Shown piece by piece: positions 25,120 to 39,560 of a stretch of DNA of 64,000 nt (position 1 is its first letter; each line of letters starts with the position of its first letter). This DNA is from Tetrahymena elliotti 4EA (Eukaryota; Ciliophora; Oligohymenophorea; Hymenostomatida; Tetrahymenidae): assembly GCA_000231825.2 (NCBI GenBank), contig JH720301.1, positions 734,874-798,873 of the forward strand, read 5' to 3'. The position numbers and the translations under genes are program-made. Below the pieces are notes generated by a model. It saw only the letters and a list, made by a program, of their open reading frames with translations, searched no databases and was not told the origin of the DNA.

Positions 25120-26518
25120 TTAATATTTTTTCGCAAAGATATGAGTTGCTTTTTCTATCTTTCAATTTAATATAATATTGCACAATTATCTTTTTTTAAA
25201 CAAAAAAGTTTTATTAATAATTAAAAGCCAATACTTCAAGATTGGTAATTAAATAATTAGTAAATTATTAAAATTTTCTACTTAACAATCCAAGTATTTT
25301 TTTCAATTTTTCTATGATGTAATACTTTCCTTTTACTATTATAAATATTAAAAATTTTTCTTTCTTTCAAAATTTAAATTAGTAATAGAATTTTTCTAAA
25401 ACAATTTAATTTATGTTTTTATTTTTGGATAAAAAAAGCTAAATTATAATTCATTTATTAAATAAAAACTCCAAACTATTAATCACTCCTAAATATTAAT
25501 TTATTTCATAATAAATCAATGTATTAAACACCAAAACAAAATTTGCAGTCTAAGTAGTTTAAGTAAAAAATAAAAATATTTTAAAACAGTTGATTTTTTA
25601 TTGGATATTTTTTAAATTTCTTCATTGCTTTATTGCTTTGTAATTTATAATAAACTTAAAATGATCTTTGATTATTATTAAGTAAATGATTCTCTCAAAG
25701 TAAAGACTATAATAATAATAAAATTTCAAATATAAAACATCTAATTTTATCTAAATCTTGAATTTTTAGTAAAAATAACATATTTAAATGAATTTTAGAA
25801 TAGTGATAAAGTGAAAATAAACAGCTAAGTTTTGATATATTCAAAAAAGAATTGTAAAAAAGTTACTTTTCTTTTTCTTTTGATTTTTGTTAAATTTTTA
25901 TGAAAACCTATTAATTAAAATAGTGTTTTATAATAATATTTTTAAAATTATTTCAGTATTTTCTTAAACCTAAAAGATATCTTTATTTTTTAAATAGAAA
26001 AATTATTAAAAATCTATTTTTTGAAAGGAGTTATTAATATTATTTTAAAATTTTAGAATAAAAATATTTTCAGATTGTTTTAATGTTAAAATTATTAAGA
26101 ATTAATAGGTATGTTAATTTAAGCAATTTCAATGTTAATTAAAAAAAATAATTTTACTTAAAGAGAGAAGAAATAAAGAGAAGTTTTTTGTCCAATTTTA
26201 AGCAGATTTTATTTATTCTAATAAATTACTAATTAAATGTCTGTTAAGAAAATTTAAAAAAGGCGTTTGATTAAAAATAAAATACATAATAAGACATATC
26301 AATATGATTGAATTTATTTTTGTAGACGATATTCTTCTTTTTAAAATTACAGAATTAATATAATTATTGATAATTAATAATTAATATATAATTGCAATAA
26401 TTTTGATAAAAAGAAAAACTCTAGGACTTAGGATTTAAGCCTTTATTTAGTGTTATAGATAAATAAGCAAATAGATAATTAGTTAGGCTTGTCACAGCAG
26501 GTTCAAATATTTTCATTT
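25120..26518. other. Divergent intergenic spacer
   Basis: About 1.4 kb between the starts of divergently transcribed genes, so it should contain both promoters. It is extremely AT-rich; no specific regulatory motif or RNA gene could be identified. Confidence 0.55.
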
Positions 26519-28114
26519 ATGAAATAATCTACAAGTATCATTCATTATTTAATCCTAATATTAGTAATAGCAGGATTAATAACCAATATTTCAAATTGCC
26601 CTATTCTTACTTGTGCTAATGATAACGAAGGAAATGATGGAGTTTGTTTTGATTATGATAATGTTTAGAAAGAAATTAAAATATTCCCTTAAAGTTGTTA
26701 AAACTGCTAATTTTAGTTGAGTGAAATAGTATAAAGTAATGGGGACATAAATAAAAAAGGTATCGATAGTTACAATAACTGTTCAAGCTCTCCTGTTAGT
26801 TTTAAACGTTATAATGGAGAAGCCTGTGAATAAAATTAAGATTGTATTTCTTCCAGATGTGAAGAACAAATATGTAAAGGATAGTAATTATCTGAAGAAT
26901 GCAATGATGAATAACAATAATTCTGTGATAGTGGTCTTTCTTGTATAAATAAAAAATGCTAAAAGGTAAAATAAAAGAATGAATCATGTTAAAGTACTTT
27001 TGAATGTGATAACTAAACTTTTTGTCATAATAACAAATGTGTGCCTTATGGTAGCTTAACTGATGGATTAAAAGTTGAAGACAATTTCTCAAGAGTAGAA
27101 GTAAAATGTAGTAGCTTTTTAACTGATGAAAATGGAACTTGCATAAATAGCAATGAGAATATTACTGTTTCCACATGCTCAGCTTAAAAGAAATGTTCTG
27201 CTGATGAAATATTTACCTGTAGCCTTTTTTCAAATTAGTATACATATTCTTAAAAAGGTGGACTAAGTGAGAAAGTTAAAGCGTAAATCTACAAAGTAAT
27301 ACTTTAATTGTTGGCTTTAAACTAATTCTGTCCAACCTCCTTGAAATTTTCTTAAAGTTGTCATTTAATATCTGATCAGGTAGCTTAATTAAATGAGATT
27401 AATAGCATTTACTAAAATTTTGGTAAGTTATTAAATATGCCATTTTGCATAAAGAACTAACTTAAATATTAAAACATTTATGAAATCTTTTTGACAGACT
27501 TTAAATAAATTGAAGGATAAGTTCTAGATGATATAACTGAAGTAAGTTCAAGTGAATCTAGTTTTAGTTTTGTTTTTATTATAGCAGTTGTTGTCTTACT
27601 TATTTTTACTGCAGTGGCTGCTGGCTACTTCTATTTAAAAAAGAGATCAATTTATAAACTAGAAGATCCTTAAATAATATCTGAAGTTTAAGAGACTAAC
27701 AACAAGCGTAATAACTCTAATTCAAAAAAAGATAAAAATATCAACTCAAGTGCTTAAAATAAGGAAGCTTTGAACTTAGAATATAATCCAACTTCAGCAA
27801 AAGGAGACAATTAAATTGATATAAGTAATTCATAGGGGATATAAGATCCTAAGAAAAATGGTCATTTAGAAACAAGTGTAAATTAGAATTTCTTTAGCAT
27901 TGATGGTGAAGATGAAAAAGAAGCAAAAGTAGTTGATTCTTATGATGATAGTCAGAGTGAAAGTGATAATGGAGTATCATATGAAAATGTATTTAATATT
28001 GAAGGTGAAAATATAGATAAACCAAACTCATAAAGGAAAAAGAGACGTTAAACAAACAGAAAAAAAATAGTTAAAAAAGACTCTGAAAAGAAATATGAAG
28101 TAGTTGAAGAGTGA
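26519..28114 (+). CDS. Cys-rich type I membrane protein, 531 aa
   Basis: Single exon, ATG 26519 to TGA 28112. Begins with a signal peptide (hydrophobic stretch about 8-24, ending near Asn/Ser). The extracellular part (about 27-350) carries some 30 cysteines, many in C-x5-9-C spacing, resembling the Dickkopf-N-like Cys-rich repeats found in numerous ciliate surface proteins. One transmembrane helix lies at about 356-378 (FSFVFIIAVVVLLIFTAVAA), followed by a stop-transfer basic sequence and a roughly 150-residue cytoplasmic tail that is acidic with a final Lys/Arg-rich cluster. This is a predicted plasma-membrane or secretory-pathway protein; ligand and function unknown. It has no introns, unlike most neighbours. 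Confidence 0.85.
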
Positions 28115-29521
28115 TTCTATTTGTTTAATATTTAATTAAACTAATATCATTTTATTTCTCTAAAAATAACCCTAAACAATAAATAATTATTATTTTGTTT
28201 GCATTTTTATTTTTGAGTTTGTTTAAATTTTAATTGACTTTCAAATTTCTTAAACTCCTCCTAAAATAATTTAAAAATTGATTTCTCTCAATCAATATTA
28301 TTTATTATTTATTCCAAAAGTTAAATTAGTTTTTGTTTTTACCAACAACTCTTCATTTTTTTAATTTATCTAATTCAATTTTTTAACGTATTCAATTAAA
28401 ATTATATCAAAAGTTAAATGAAAAATCTATTTTTAAGAATAACACTTTGAGTTTAAGTGAAAAATGAAGAGAATAATTGTCTATTTAGTTACTTATTTTT
28501 ATGTCTTTTGACATTTTATTTTATAAAATTATTTGATTGTATTGAAATCATATTTATTTTTACTAAACTAAAGAGCAAAATCAATTAATATTCAATTATC
28601 TCAACCATCTCATAAAAAATTAGAATTATTAGTAAATAGTTAAAATCAAAAAACTATTAACATTTTTAATAATACCCATAATTTAACTTATTTTTTAAAA
28701 TGCCTATTTTATTTTAGTTTTTAAAAAATAAGATAACTGCAAAAGATAAATAGGTGGGAACATAAATAAATAATTCTATCAATTTGCAAAAAATATTTTT
28801 ATAGTGATTAATTATTTTTAGCAGATTTAAAATTGCTGTAAACTTTTAATCTTTAAATTGTAATTATGCAGGTATTTCATTTCAAAAATTTTTGATTTTA
28901 ATAAAAGTATCTGTAAATTAAAGTTAGAATCTCTTAAATAATGAACATGGTAATAGATGAAGAAATCAAACAAAATCATACAATTAAAAATTTGTTAGAT
29001 TCAATTTATTAAATGATATACTATATATTAAATATTTAAGAATTTATTTGACTAGTAAATTTAAAAATTTAAAACAGTAAAAATTGATGAAACGAATAGA
29101 ACATTTGCTAATTTATCTGCTAAGTTAAGACAAGTTTTTAGTCAGTAAGCTTAAATTAAAATGTAATTTGAATATTTTTATCTTCTTTTAGCTTTTTTGT
29201 TTCAATAGTATTAACTTAAGTGACCAGTGTTTTATTCCATTCAGATATCTTGAGTTAATTTTATGAAATAGAGAGAATCATTGAACAATCAAACAATCAG
29301 AAATCTATCCATCTCAATTTTATAATATTGAATCGACTTGAAAAATGAATGAAATAAAACAAAAGTAATATTTAAATGAAAGCTACAAAGTGATCAAAAC
29401 AAAAATTAATTAAAAAAATACTTTACATTTTTTATAATTTTGCAAACTTTCTAAAAATTAAAAAAATTTGTACACTCTGCATACATTTTTATTATAAAAA
29501 ATCTTTAGACAAATAGAATAA
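28115..29521. other. AT-rich intergenic spacer
   Basis: No coding frame with protein-like composition, no RNA gene and no repeat seen. Confidence 0.55.
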
Positions 29522-30889
29522 ATGGGATTCAAAGTTAATTAGACAAAAGGATCAGATAACTCTTCAAAGAAGAAGAATGTAAGACCAACTAACAGAAGAT
29601 GTATTGTTTTTCTCATTTTTGATTCCTTATTCATATTTAATTCTTCCTCTTCTACTGAAATATGCTTTAAATTTTTGATAGCTTATTCAAAAAAAGTCTT
29701 ATTTTAAAAAACTATCATTTAAAAAATGAGGATAAGGCTTTTAAATTCCTTTCATTTTCTAACATTAATTTAAAAATTTTTTACTCACCTAAGACCTTGA
29801 TGTCAAAGTATTAATTTCAAATTATTCTGATTTTCAATAGGTGCTTCAACAATAATGGAACAATACAGTGAAAGAATAGATTAAGAAAATTGCAGACGTG
29901 ATTTGAAGGCATTACTTAAAAAGTGTATTTTTAAAATTGTCGCTGCAGAGAGTGTTGACTAGGAAATAAGCTTTTTAAATGAAGTAAAACGTCTGCTTAA
30001 CAAAGCTTGTTAAGGAAATCCTAATGCTAGTTAATATGATAGTTTGAAATAAATAGTAAAAGAAATGTATCAAATAGCAGCTGATAAATAAATAGATTAA
30101 TATTATCATTAAAGCTCAAAGTATATTGACCACTTAAACGTGCATGATGAATCTTTTAGAATGTATACACTTCGCAACTTCTAAACTCTTACATCAAACA
30201 CAAGTGGTGATTAATAGCTCACTTTTGCAAATTTAATTTAATACAATTAGCAAAATTTTGGATTAGACATTAATTCTGATGATGCTCAAGAAGATATAGA
30301 AGATGATGAAGGAGAAGAGTAATTCTATGAATAACTCTAGATATAGTAGACTAACTCAACTGATTTATAAACATAGAATGAATAAAATCAATAAGTTACA
30401 TAAGATTAATAAATCATGTCTTCTACTGAAGCAAATATCAATATCTATTAACCAACAAGTAACAATATTACTAATTCTTAATAGTAGTAGTAAGTAACAT
30501 CTAACAGCAGACAGCTAACAAGAAGTACTAATCGTACAAACTTCAATTTCTTTTCTGATCACTCTAATTCTTCAACTTCAAGTATTTCTAATCAAAGTGA
30601 CAGATAAAATCACTAAGTCATATCATACAGCAGCTAGCCAGTACAAATAAGGTACTAGACTAATAATTCAAACTAAGCATCAACTTCATCTGTGAGAGTA
30701 AATTTGATAGACCAGCATATTATGTCTGGTGATAATGACTATAGAATCAGCTATCCCAGGAATAGAAACACAAATACAAACCAAAACACATAAATTAGAG
30801 TAGAAGATCACAAAGACTAATAGCAAATAAATGAAATATCCTAATAAAGTTATATTTCAAGAAGAATAACTTAGTAAAATCAAATGTGA
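29522..30889 (+). CDS. N/Q/S-rich hypothetical protein, 375 aa
   Basis: Two exons, 29522-29600 and 29841-30889, with a 240-bp intron (donor GTATTG, acceptor TTCAATAG); a donor at 29579 would put exon 2 out of phase. Residues 1-26 are basic (MGFKVNQTKG...RPTNRR). About 27-150 is a compact, helical-looking region with several Cys and Leu, the only candidate folded domain. The rest is acidic (near 165), then Gln-, Asn- and Ser-rich low complexity with a short Gln run made of TAA/TAG codons. There is no signal peptide or membrane segment. The start at ATG 29522 has an MG beginning, but a start within exon 2 at 29855 would also be possible. Family not recognised. Confidence 0.7.
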
Positions 30890-32134
30890 AATTCTATTTC
30901 ATTTGACTTTTATCCTTTGATTCGAATAAAAACAAAACTTTTTATTCAGTAACTTCAATGAATAAAATTTGAAATAAAAAGCAAAATTAAAAAAAATCTT
31001 ATATATTAATAAAGGATATGTAAAAAGTAAAATTTATCCAACAAATATATTTTGTAGATTTAAATAAAATCACCCAACCCTCCTCATTGTCTTAAAAGAA
31101 ATGAAAATTGTTAAAACTGATTACAATAGAACAAACAAATCAGAAGGTGTTGAGAGAGAGAAAAAAAACATTTTAAAAAGAATAACTAACTGATGGCAAT
31201 AATAATATCAAAGCATTATGTAAAGCTAATAATTTATTATTTTTATAACTATTGTACGTAATTTCATTTATATATATTTATATAATAAATGCTTTATAAA
31301 AACTTATATATTTCTAAAATGAAACAACTAACTCATTCTTGATCTTTTTAAATCTACAAATTTATTAACATAAATTAATTTCAAAAAAAATCAATCAAAA
31401 TGTAAAATTTTAATTTAAAAAATTTGAAAGCATAGATTTTTTCTTTTTCTTTTAGCTTTTTAAATGGGAATTTCATTTGAATCTATTTCTAATGAAAAAA
31501 AGAAATTTGATTTAGAGTAAATAGTTTGAATGTGTTGAAATTTGAATGAACAATCTTAGCCTTTTGAAAAAGAATCAATAATAAATAGATGACGAATCTT
31601 TGAAATTGTGAAATTAGTTTTTGATGCACTTAATTTAATAAAATGAAATTTAATCATGAAATAAATTAAATTTCTTTCTTATCTTATTTTTGATATTTGA
31701 TACTTTATTCATTGACCAATTTACAAAGGTCTTTCATTAAAAAATAATCCAATTCATATTTATACAAATATCTAAATTAATAATGATAAATAGTTGTATT
31801 AAAGAATGGTTATTTTTCTTTCTTAAATAATTATAAATTTGATGAAAGTGTTGTGTTATATTGATATTTCATAAATGTTATTAATTACCACTTATATGAC
31901 AATCAAAATTAATTAAACACCATTCAATTAATACTTGATTAGAGATAAATTATGCTAATAAAAAAATATCAAATTTGTAAAATAAAATCCAAGGATTTCC
32001 CACAAAATTAATTAATTGACATTCTAAATCTAATAACTCTTTAATACTTTTGATTATTCCTGCAAAGAAACAACTGTAGAAAATTATAGTTTTTATAGTA
32101 AACAAATATTTAATTAAGCTTATAATAGGTTTTA
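30890..32134. other. AT-rich intergenic spacer
   Basis: No gene supported on either strand; short frames here are AT-driven. Confidence 0.55.
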
Positions 32135-35100
32135 ATGAGTAGAGATAAGACATTATAAAATAAGCAATCAAGATTTTAAAAAGATTATATCTTAGAAAAT
32201 GACAGGTCTCTATCTGATGAAGAAGATGATGATGAAGATTAAGAAGAAGATTAGTAATTTATTTGACAAAGCAATTAAATAAAACAAACATAAAATATGT
32301 CTTCTATCAAGAAACTTTAGCACATTTTAGTTGCATAAATAAACTAGTTTATTTGAAATATTAGGTTCATAAAAGGAATGAAAATACAAGAAAAGCTTAT
32401 ATTTGAGAATAAGGTTCCAAATAGCTTAAAAGTGTAATTTGAGAGTGATTCAAGTGATGATGATGACTCTGATTAAGTTATGGAAATAAATAGGGATGTA
32501 AAAAAAAAGATGATTGAAAAAAATATGTTATAGGGTGAGAATTAAGATCAAAGAAAAGATGTAGATAAATTGATAAAAGTAGGTAAAAAATAAGCAGCTA
32601 AAGATTCTGTTGTTCATAAGAATTAATAAAAATTTAACAGCTAGGTTGATGAGCAGCTAAAAAAGTAAAATTTAGTTCTGAAAAAAGGGCCTATAAAATC
32701 TGGTTTTGATGTAATTGCAAGTACAAATTAAATTTTAAAAAAATAATATGAAGAATCAGTAAAATTGGAAGAGTTCGACTAATAATTTACTTTGAAAGAG
32801 CAAAAGTTTATAGAAATGATAGATGGATTAAAATTTTAAAATAAGAAAAAAGAGTTGTAGATAGTTTAATTGAAAGAAAACTTGATGTAATAACAAAAAA
32901 AACTAAATGGTGATAATTATGGGTAAAGCTAGATATTTAATGTCTCTGTTAATGCTAATAATAGTAATATCCTATTCAACAGCTCTTACTATAGTAATAG
33001 ATTTGTAACAACTTTGAATTAACACAGTATTTTAGGTTGTAGAGCCACAAGCAACTTTATCTTAAAGGACAATGAAGAAAACTAAAAACTCATTTAATCC
33101 AGGATTGAAGAGCTTAAAGAATAGTTAGATGAGTAAGCCAAAAAATAATTTCATGAAGAAACTCAAAGTGAGGTTTTGGAGTTTAAAATAAAGGAGATGC
33201 AAGCAACAAAAATCGTGTTATAAAGAGAAATATAAAATAATTAGCTGCTTTTGAAGAATTATAACACATAGCTAAGTGATTTGAGTGAAAAACTTGAATA
33301 ATATGATAAGTAAGAAAGTAGCATGAAACACTAATGTAATGTAATGACAAAGTTTCTTTCTGCAGATGAAGAGCAGAAAAAGGAATTTCTTAATAAAAGA
33401 AAGGGAAATTTTGAGTGGTACAAAACTGACATTAAAGATGCACTTTAAGAGCACAATCAAATTTAACAATAAATAGAAAAGGCAACTATTTAAATAGAAA
33501 AAATGAAACTTGAAATTGAAGAATTAGATTATCATGCCAAGGTTAAGCGTTAATAAACACAATAATCATCAGAAATTTTAAGTATTTTAGAGAATTTTGA
33601 TCTTCTTTGTGATGTATTCATTTACAATGATCCTTCGACATCTAATATTATGGAAATTGAGAATGCATATGAATTAACTAATAAAAAAAAAGTTGTAGCC
33701 TTTTCTTAACCTGAAGGAGCTAATGCAAATGATGCCGTTTCAATAAAGCAAACCAAAAAGAGAAAAAATTTTAATACTAATCATAATAATAATGCTGATT
33801 AAGTTGCAAGCAGTAATAGTTAAAATATACCTTCTTCTTTAAATAAAGATAATTTTTAGATTCCTTAAATTTCTTAATCATAAACTCCAAACACATAACA
33901 AGCCTCAGCTCTTCCTCCTGGAGTCCTTTAAAGAATATAATCTAATTTCAATTCCAAAGATAACTCACCATCTTTTAGAAATAAATCAAAAACAAATGAA
34001 GAGAATCTTAGCGAATAAATTAAGTCAAAATAATAAAATGCTAATACAAGTTCTTTAAATAAGTCTTTCTCCACTCTCTGTAAAGATAATGAAACAAACT
34101 AAGGTAAATACTAAACCCATTTATTATTTTTAGAATAGTCTCTAAAAACTAAAATTTAAATATTTTAAAGATAATTTATTATTGAATATAAGCTTATAAT
34201 TTTAATTTAAATTTTAGAACAACAAAAATTTTAAGAAGGTTCATAGGCAAATTTAGATGAATAAAAGCATGATTAAGATGTAGAAGATTAAGGCTAATAG
34301 GAAGTCATTGAGCAGCCTATGCACAAATATAAATAAGGAGATATAATATTAAGATTAACATAATTCTATAGCTTCCACAAAAATGATGTAGAAAAGGCTG
34401 TTAATTAAGTAATACAAACATTTAAAAGTTACAATAATGACCATGATACTTTAAAGACTAGGATAGTTGATTTATCTATTTAAAAAAAGAATTACACATT
34501 TTTATTTAAAAAATATGAAAATGAACTCCTTGAGTTAAAACTAATATATGGTGATTTAAAGTAATAAGAGGAAGAGGAGGAGTTATAAAAAAGAATTAAT
34601 ATCAGACTTAATATTTCTGTTGATAATGGAGATTAAGATGCCTAATCAAAAAATTTACTTTAAACAAACAATAAAAAGAATAATTTTAATGACTAAAGCA
34701 ATGAGTAGTTTTTGGCATTTGATGCTTAGATATTTGAAGGCTAATTATTTTTATTCTTAAATGAATGCCTCTTTAGGATTTCAAAAACTATAAACTCTGT
34801 CAAATACATTATTTGTTACAGTGAGCTCTTCAAGGAAGATATGGATGTGCAAAATTACTATTTCAAAAATGATCTTTTTTAAGAAATTCAGGATATTTTA
34901 AAGTTTGCTCTTGAGACAAAAATGATTTATTAAGAAGAAGATATACCACTTTTTGGCAATAAATAAGTTGATGATGGCGAAAAGACTGTCAATGGATCAA
35001 ATAGACAAAGTTTAACAGGAGATGCTTTGAAAAATTAAATTATTCTAAAAGAGTAAACCCATGAAAAGCTAACTCATAATTAACTCGCCCTAGCTCGCTC

Positions 35101-37099
35101 AATTACAAAAAAATACTAAAAGTCAACAATCAATAAATTAGCAGGTAAATTTTTATTAATAAACACTTTTATTTAGTATTATTAAAAAAAAAGATATTAA
35201 GAACATCTTTTTAGAAAAATTTTCTCCTCATCTAAAAAAGCACGATAAGCTTGATACGCTTTTACAATTGATTAGAAATGATATAGTTATTATGTACTTT
35301 TGTTCGATTGAGATATTTGTCAAATTTACAGGTGATATAAAGGAGAAATTTATGAGGGAATATGATGTTGAACAAATCAAAGATGAAAAATAAATTGAAA
35401 ATTTATACTCTTATGCTCTCTTTCATTTAAACGAATTAAGAGATTTAGGTGAATAGAATTTTAGAATTTACTTGAAGAAACTCACAAATTTTTTTGAATA
35501 TGTATTGCTAAACATTTATCTTTAATCAGATAAAGTTTGGTATGACATTAAAGCATACGATCCTAATTTCTACCTCTAAGGTCCAGAAAAATATCAATAA
35601 CAAAAGAAAAAAAGTAAAAAAACTTGGAGAGAAAAGTTGGTTTCGAACAAAATAAAGGCTTATGAGAAGTAAGATTTGTATTATTTTGAAATTTTCATTA
35701 ATTCTATTTATTATAAAAGTTATCTTGGACTTGAATTAGAAAAAAATGAGAATTAAAATGCTTCAATGGGAGTTTTATTTAAAGAATAAATTACTCAATT
35801 TCTAAATAATGATGGTTAAAAAAGTGATTAAGTTAGTGATTCGGAGGAGAAACAGTTTTTTGAAGAAAAAAGAGATAATTTAAAATTCCCAAAAGTAGCA
35901 ATAAAAGTAGAGAAAAAGAGAAAGCCATATGAAAAAGTAAAAGAAGAAATAGAAGAAGAAAATACAACACAAAATACAAATGCTACATAAAAATTTGTAG
36001 AAACTGTCTTGAATTAAAATAATGTTCATAAATAAGAAAAGTAAATTGTTAGAATTGATAAAGAAAGAATGAAAGATGAACTATAAAGGTGTATAGGCAT
36101 AAAGAAAAATTTTCAAAGAATGATTTAAGAAGCAGACTTATCTGCCTCTAAAACTTAAGCATCTATCAATAATTCTAGTTATGTAAACTCCTCTTCCTTG
36201 AAATTAACATCTGCATCTCTAGTAAAAAATTATTCAATTATTTATTTATTAAAATTTTTAAATCTTTAATTAATTCACTTTACTTAAACTTATAATAGAA
36301 CAAAACTGAGGAGGTTTAGTCTGTTTACAACAAAAATTATCCTTTTTCAAAAGTTTTTTATACATACAAGGCTAAATAATTCAAATAGCCATCATCTCAA
36401 ATTGTAAACAGCATGATAAATCAAAGCTTCTAAAATAATAAAAAGGATGACTCTAACAATAATGCAGTACAAAAAAGACAAAAAAGATCAGTAAGTTAAC
36501 AATAAAGTAGCTAAAGCAATTATAATGCTAACCAAGATAGTTTAATGCCTTCTACTGAAAGAAAAATAAAAACATCATAAGAAACTAAAAATTTAGAGCA
36601 TAAAAAACAGCAATCTTTACCAATAATAAAAAGCTAACATATTTAATCTTCGTCTTCTTAAAGAAATTTACCTAAATACATATTGCCTCACTAAAGACAC
36701 ATTACTAACCCTTCTGCTCAAAGTATAAGATTTGACCCTAACTCTTCCTATATAACTGATAACAAAAGTGAGCTAGGTTTTGCTAAGAAAAACTCCTTTG
36801 CTGGGATTCCTCTATCTGAATTTAATGGTTTGTCATTATAAGGTACACTTTTAAATAAAGGAGATAGCCAATAATCTTTTAACAAGAAAAGCTTAAATTA
36901 ATAATAATAAATTGGTACCTATTAAATAGAAGATCTGCTAGGAAAATAAATTGTAAATTTAGGAAGTGAGCCCAATATTGTACACTCCTCTAGAATTTTA
37001 AGTGATGATTTTAATAAAAATAAAAGCATATTTCCTAGTATCCCATCTAATAATTACGAATACAATTAATTTGTTAAGAAAGATGGTGTTTTAATTTGA
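32135..37099 (+). CDS. Large coiled-coil protein, 1537 aa
   Basis: Five exons: 32135-32253, 32365-34103, 34218-35144, 35194-36221 and 36299-37099; all phases close to TGA 37097. The N-terminus has two acidic/Ser clusters (DEEDDDEDQEED and ESDSSDDDDSD). Extended coiled coils lie at about 150-230 and 290-480 (heptads rich in Glu, Lys, Gln and Leu), followed by a Ser/Asn/Gln-rich linker. A mid-section at about 640-1060 looks like a folded alpha-helical domain with well-conserved hydrophobics (for example LFLFLNECLFRISKTINSV and NDIVIMYFCSIEIFVKFTG). The last 480 residues are basic and Ser/Gln-rich. No enzyme motif, signal or membrane segment is seen. Probably a cytoskeletal, basal-body or cortical structural protein by architecture (inference); no family name can be given. 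Confidence 0.8.
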
Positions 37100-37406
37100 A
37101 AGAAATTCTTTATGCTTTTTAAGTAAGTCAAAACTTTTATCTAAATTTTTAATGCTTGCTTGCGAGAAAAAGCCAATTTTAGATAGATTCTTGTTAATTT
37201 TGTTACTTTTAATTGATTCATAAATAAATTGTATATATTGCATTTGATTATCATATTTATTATAAAAATTGTAATTTGCAAATTCTACATAAAATTAACT
37301 CAATAGAATATTTAACTTCAATCAATTTGTATTTATTTATTTGCCTACTTAATAAAAACATGATTTTCAATTTATTTTAAAAGTAAAAAGTTTTGTGAAG
37401 AAAGTT

Positions 37407-38113
37407 ATGAGTGAAGAAAATAATTAATTGGAAGAGGTTAAAGTAGAGGAGAGTAGAATTCCAAAAGAATTTTTAAAGGATGTCTGGATTTAGCCTAAGA
37501 TAAATATAGATCCTGAAAATGAAAAGCATGAAGAGTTTGTCAACAAGCAGATTAGAAATGATTTATGGATTGAATCATTTACAAAAGTAAACACCAAATC
37601 TTTGAATTAGATTTATTTATAATTTTCAAACAAAACAACTATTTGAAACTTAATTCTAACAAATAAAGGTTTCTGATGTTGAAATGAATTTCTTGAAAAG
37701 ATAAGAAGATTTTGTTAAAATTAAAGATATCTAAAGTTGCGAGAAAGATGATAGTTTGTTTTAAAAATTCATTACCAAATAAGTTTATGAAGTTTAAGTA
37801 AGAATATCCTTAAAATCTTAATATTTTTTAACAGGTTATCTAGAATCCTCTAAATCATATATTTTTGATTAAAAATGAAAATAGGAAGATGAAATGTTAA
37901 GGTGTGAGGAATGGACTCTCAATCTAAATGACAAAAAAGAAGTTAAATATAGAGTAAAATATTTAAATCTCTATTTATATTCTTAAAAATATTTTATTAA
38001 AGGTCAAACACTTCTAATCTGAGGCTGATAGATTTTATTCAGTAATATTTCCAAAGGATCTATTAAGATATTATTATTTATTTAAGAGCTAATACAGAAT
38101 TAAATTTTACTGA
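37407..38113 (+). CDS. Small hydrophilic protein, 162 aa
   Basis: Four short exons: 37407-37586, 37669-37797, 37885-37953 and 38003-38113, separated by 49-87 bp AT-rich introns in phase 0. The acidic N-terminus leads into a mixed region with several Trp (KDVWIQPK, NDLWIESF, CEEWTLNL) and ends in a Tyr/Phe-rich tail (FPKDLLRYYYLFKS). Exons 3 and 4 were found because their frame is clearly protein-like, and retention of intron 2 or 3 would disrupt that frame. There is no signal peptide or transmembrane helix. I do not recognise the family. The gene starts about 300 bp after the 1537-residue gene, in the same direction. Confidence 0.7.
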
Positions 38114-38429
38114 ATCTTCATACATAATTCATTTTTAATTCAAGTCAATACATAATTAAAACAATTTATTAAACTCTTTCAAAAATATTTACTCTATTTG
38201 TAATCTCTAAAATAATTTAAATTATTATACTTTTAAAATTTTTGTTATGAAATCTCTCACAATAACAAGAAGAGATTATGAAAATAAAAGAGGTTTTTAA
38301 TTAGATTTGATCAATTATGCTAAGTAAATGTAAATTACAAATAATATTAATTTCTTTATTAATTAACAATTTATATTAAATTAATTTTATGACGATTTTA
38401 TTTATTGTTTTATTCCATAAGATGATCGA
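38114..38429. other. Short spacer between convergent genes
   Basis: About 0.3 kb of AT-rich DNA between two convergent stop codons. Nothing else seen. Confidence 0.6.
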
Positions 38430-39086
38430 TCAATGGTGAAATTCAAAATATTTGTTAATGCAATAAGTATGCCATATAAATCCAAATAAATAATTTTTAG
38501 AGAACTAAATCTTCTTTCCAGTAAGTGTTAAGTCTGTAACTATTTTAGCAGTCTATCTTGACATGTTAAATCTAGGAAAAGCACAATCCCAAAAAACACT
38601 GATTGCTGATAAATGAATTCTAAATCTTAAAATATCTTTTAATAAGTCTTATGCAATTTTAGCTTCTTTTTCTAAAAGTTATTTTTTCTCAGTTTCAGCT
38701 CTTATCTTATCAAATTTTTCAACAGTCTTTGGCTTTGGAGTATATACATGAGGAACGACATATTAGAAATAATTATAAAGCATAGTAATAGAAACAAAGG
38801 GGAAGAAGAAATGATTTAAACTCAAATCAATAAATAAAGCCTTAGCATTATGTAGGTAAAAGAAATTATAATTTGGGAGATCCATACGCTTTAAAATCAA
38901 CTAATTAAGCCCATATTATCCCATTTTTAATGGCATCATTCCACCAACCCAAAATGCAACTATATATCCTAGTTTTTTAGCATCCCAATATTCTTTATCA
39001 GTTGTATGAACTATTGCACAAAGCATACTAGAGTAAACTACATTTTAAACAATAGTCCTTCCAAATTTTCTAACAAAATCGCTCAT
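38430..39086 (-). CDS. Small multi-pass membrane protein, 218 aa
   Basis: Single exon, ATG at 39086 to TGA at 38430. Hydrophobic segments lie at about 13-29 (VVYSSMLCAIVH), 39-55 (LGYIVAFWVGGMMPLKMG), 84-108 (aromatic-rich, with NHFFFPFVSITMLYNYF) and about 165-180, with a Lys/Glu-rich amphipathic helix at about 120-150. The arrangement of short membrane spans plus a charged helix and no cleavable signal recalls small mitochondrial or ER membrane proteins, and the N-terminus (MSDFVRKFGRT) is mildly basic, but targeting cannot be decided from this. No family recognised. Confidence 0.75.
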
Positions 39087-39560
39087 AATTGATTTATATT
39101 CTAAAGATGCTGTGAACAAAATAAATAGTTTCAAAGTTATAAATAAATTTTTCTTCTAGAATAAATTTGAAATTTGTAAAGATATTTTTAATTTGATAAT
39201 TATGATTAAATGATTATTAGGATATACTTCGAATTTGATTTGAAAAATTATACTTTTTAACTAAGTAAACAATATTAAAAAAATTTTTTTCTATAGCTAT
39301 GATTAAATAATCTAAGGAAATATGTAGAAATAAATTTAATAATCAAATTAATAATATTTTAACTAGATAATAATATTAAGAATGAGAACAATTTATTATT
39401 TTTTATAGAATATTTACAAATAATTATTTATTTATCAGATGAGATTGATGCTTGGTTGGTTAGATTTTAAGCATAATAATTTAATTTTATTTGTTTGTTA
39501 TTTTATTAATAATTAAAATTAATTGATTAATAAAAACTTACTGTTTTTTATCTTGAATAT
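39087..39560. other. AT-rich intergenic spacer
   Basis: Upstream of the 218-residue membrane protein gene and downstream of the RBR ligase gene; no gene or motif supported. Confidence 0.6.

Noticed and set aside
26430..26510. GGTTCAAAT sequence reminiscent of a tRNA T-loop before the Cys-rich membrane protein gene
   Set aside because: No matching acceptor, D-arm or anticodon stem could be folded around it.
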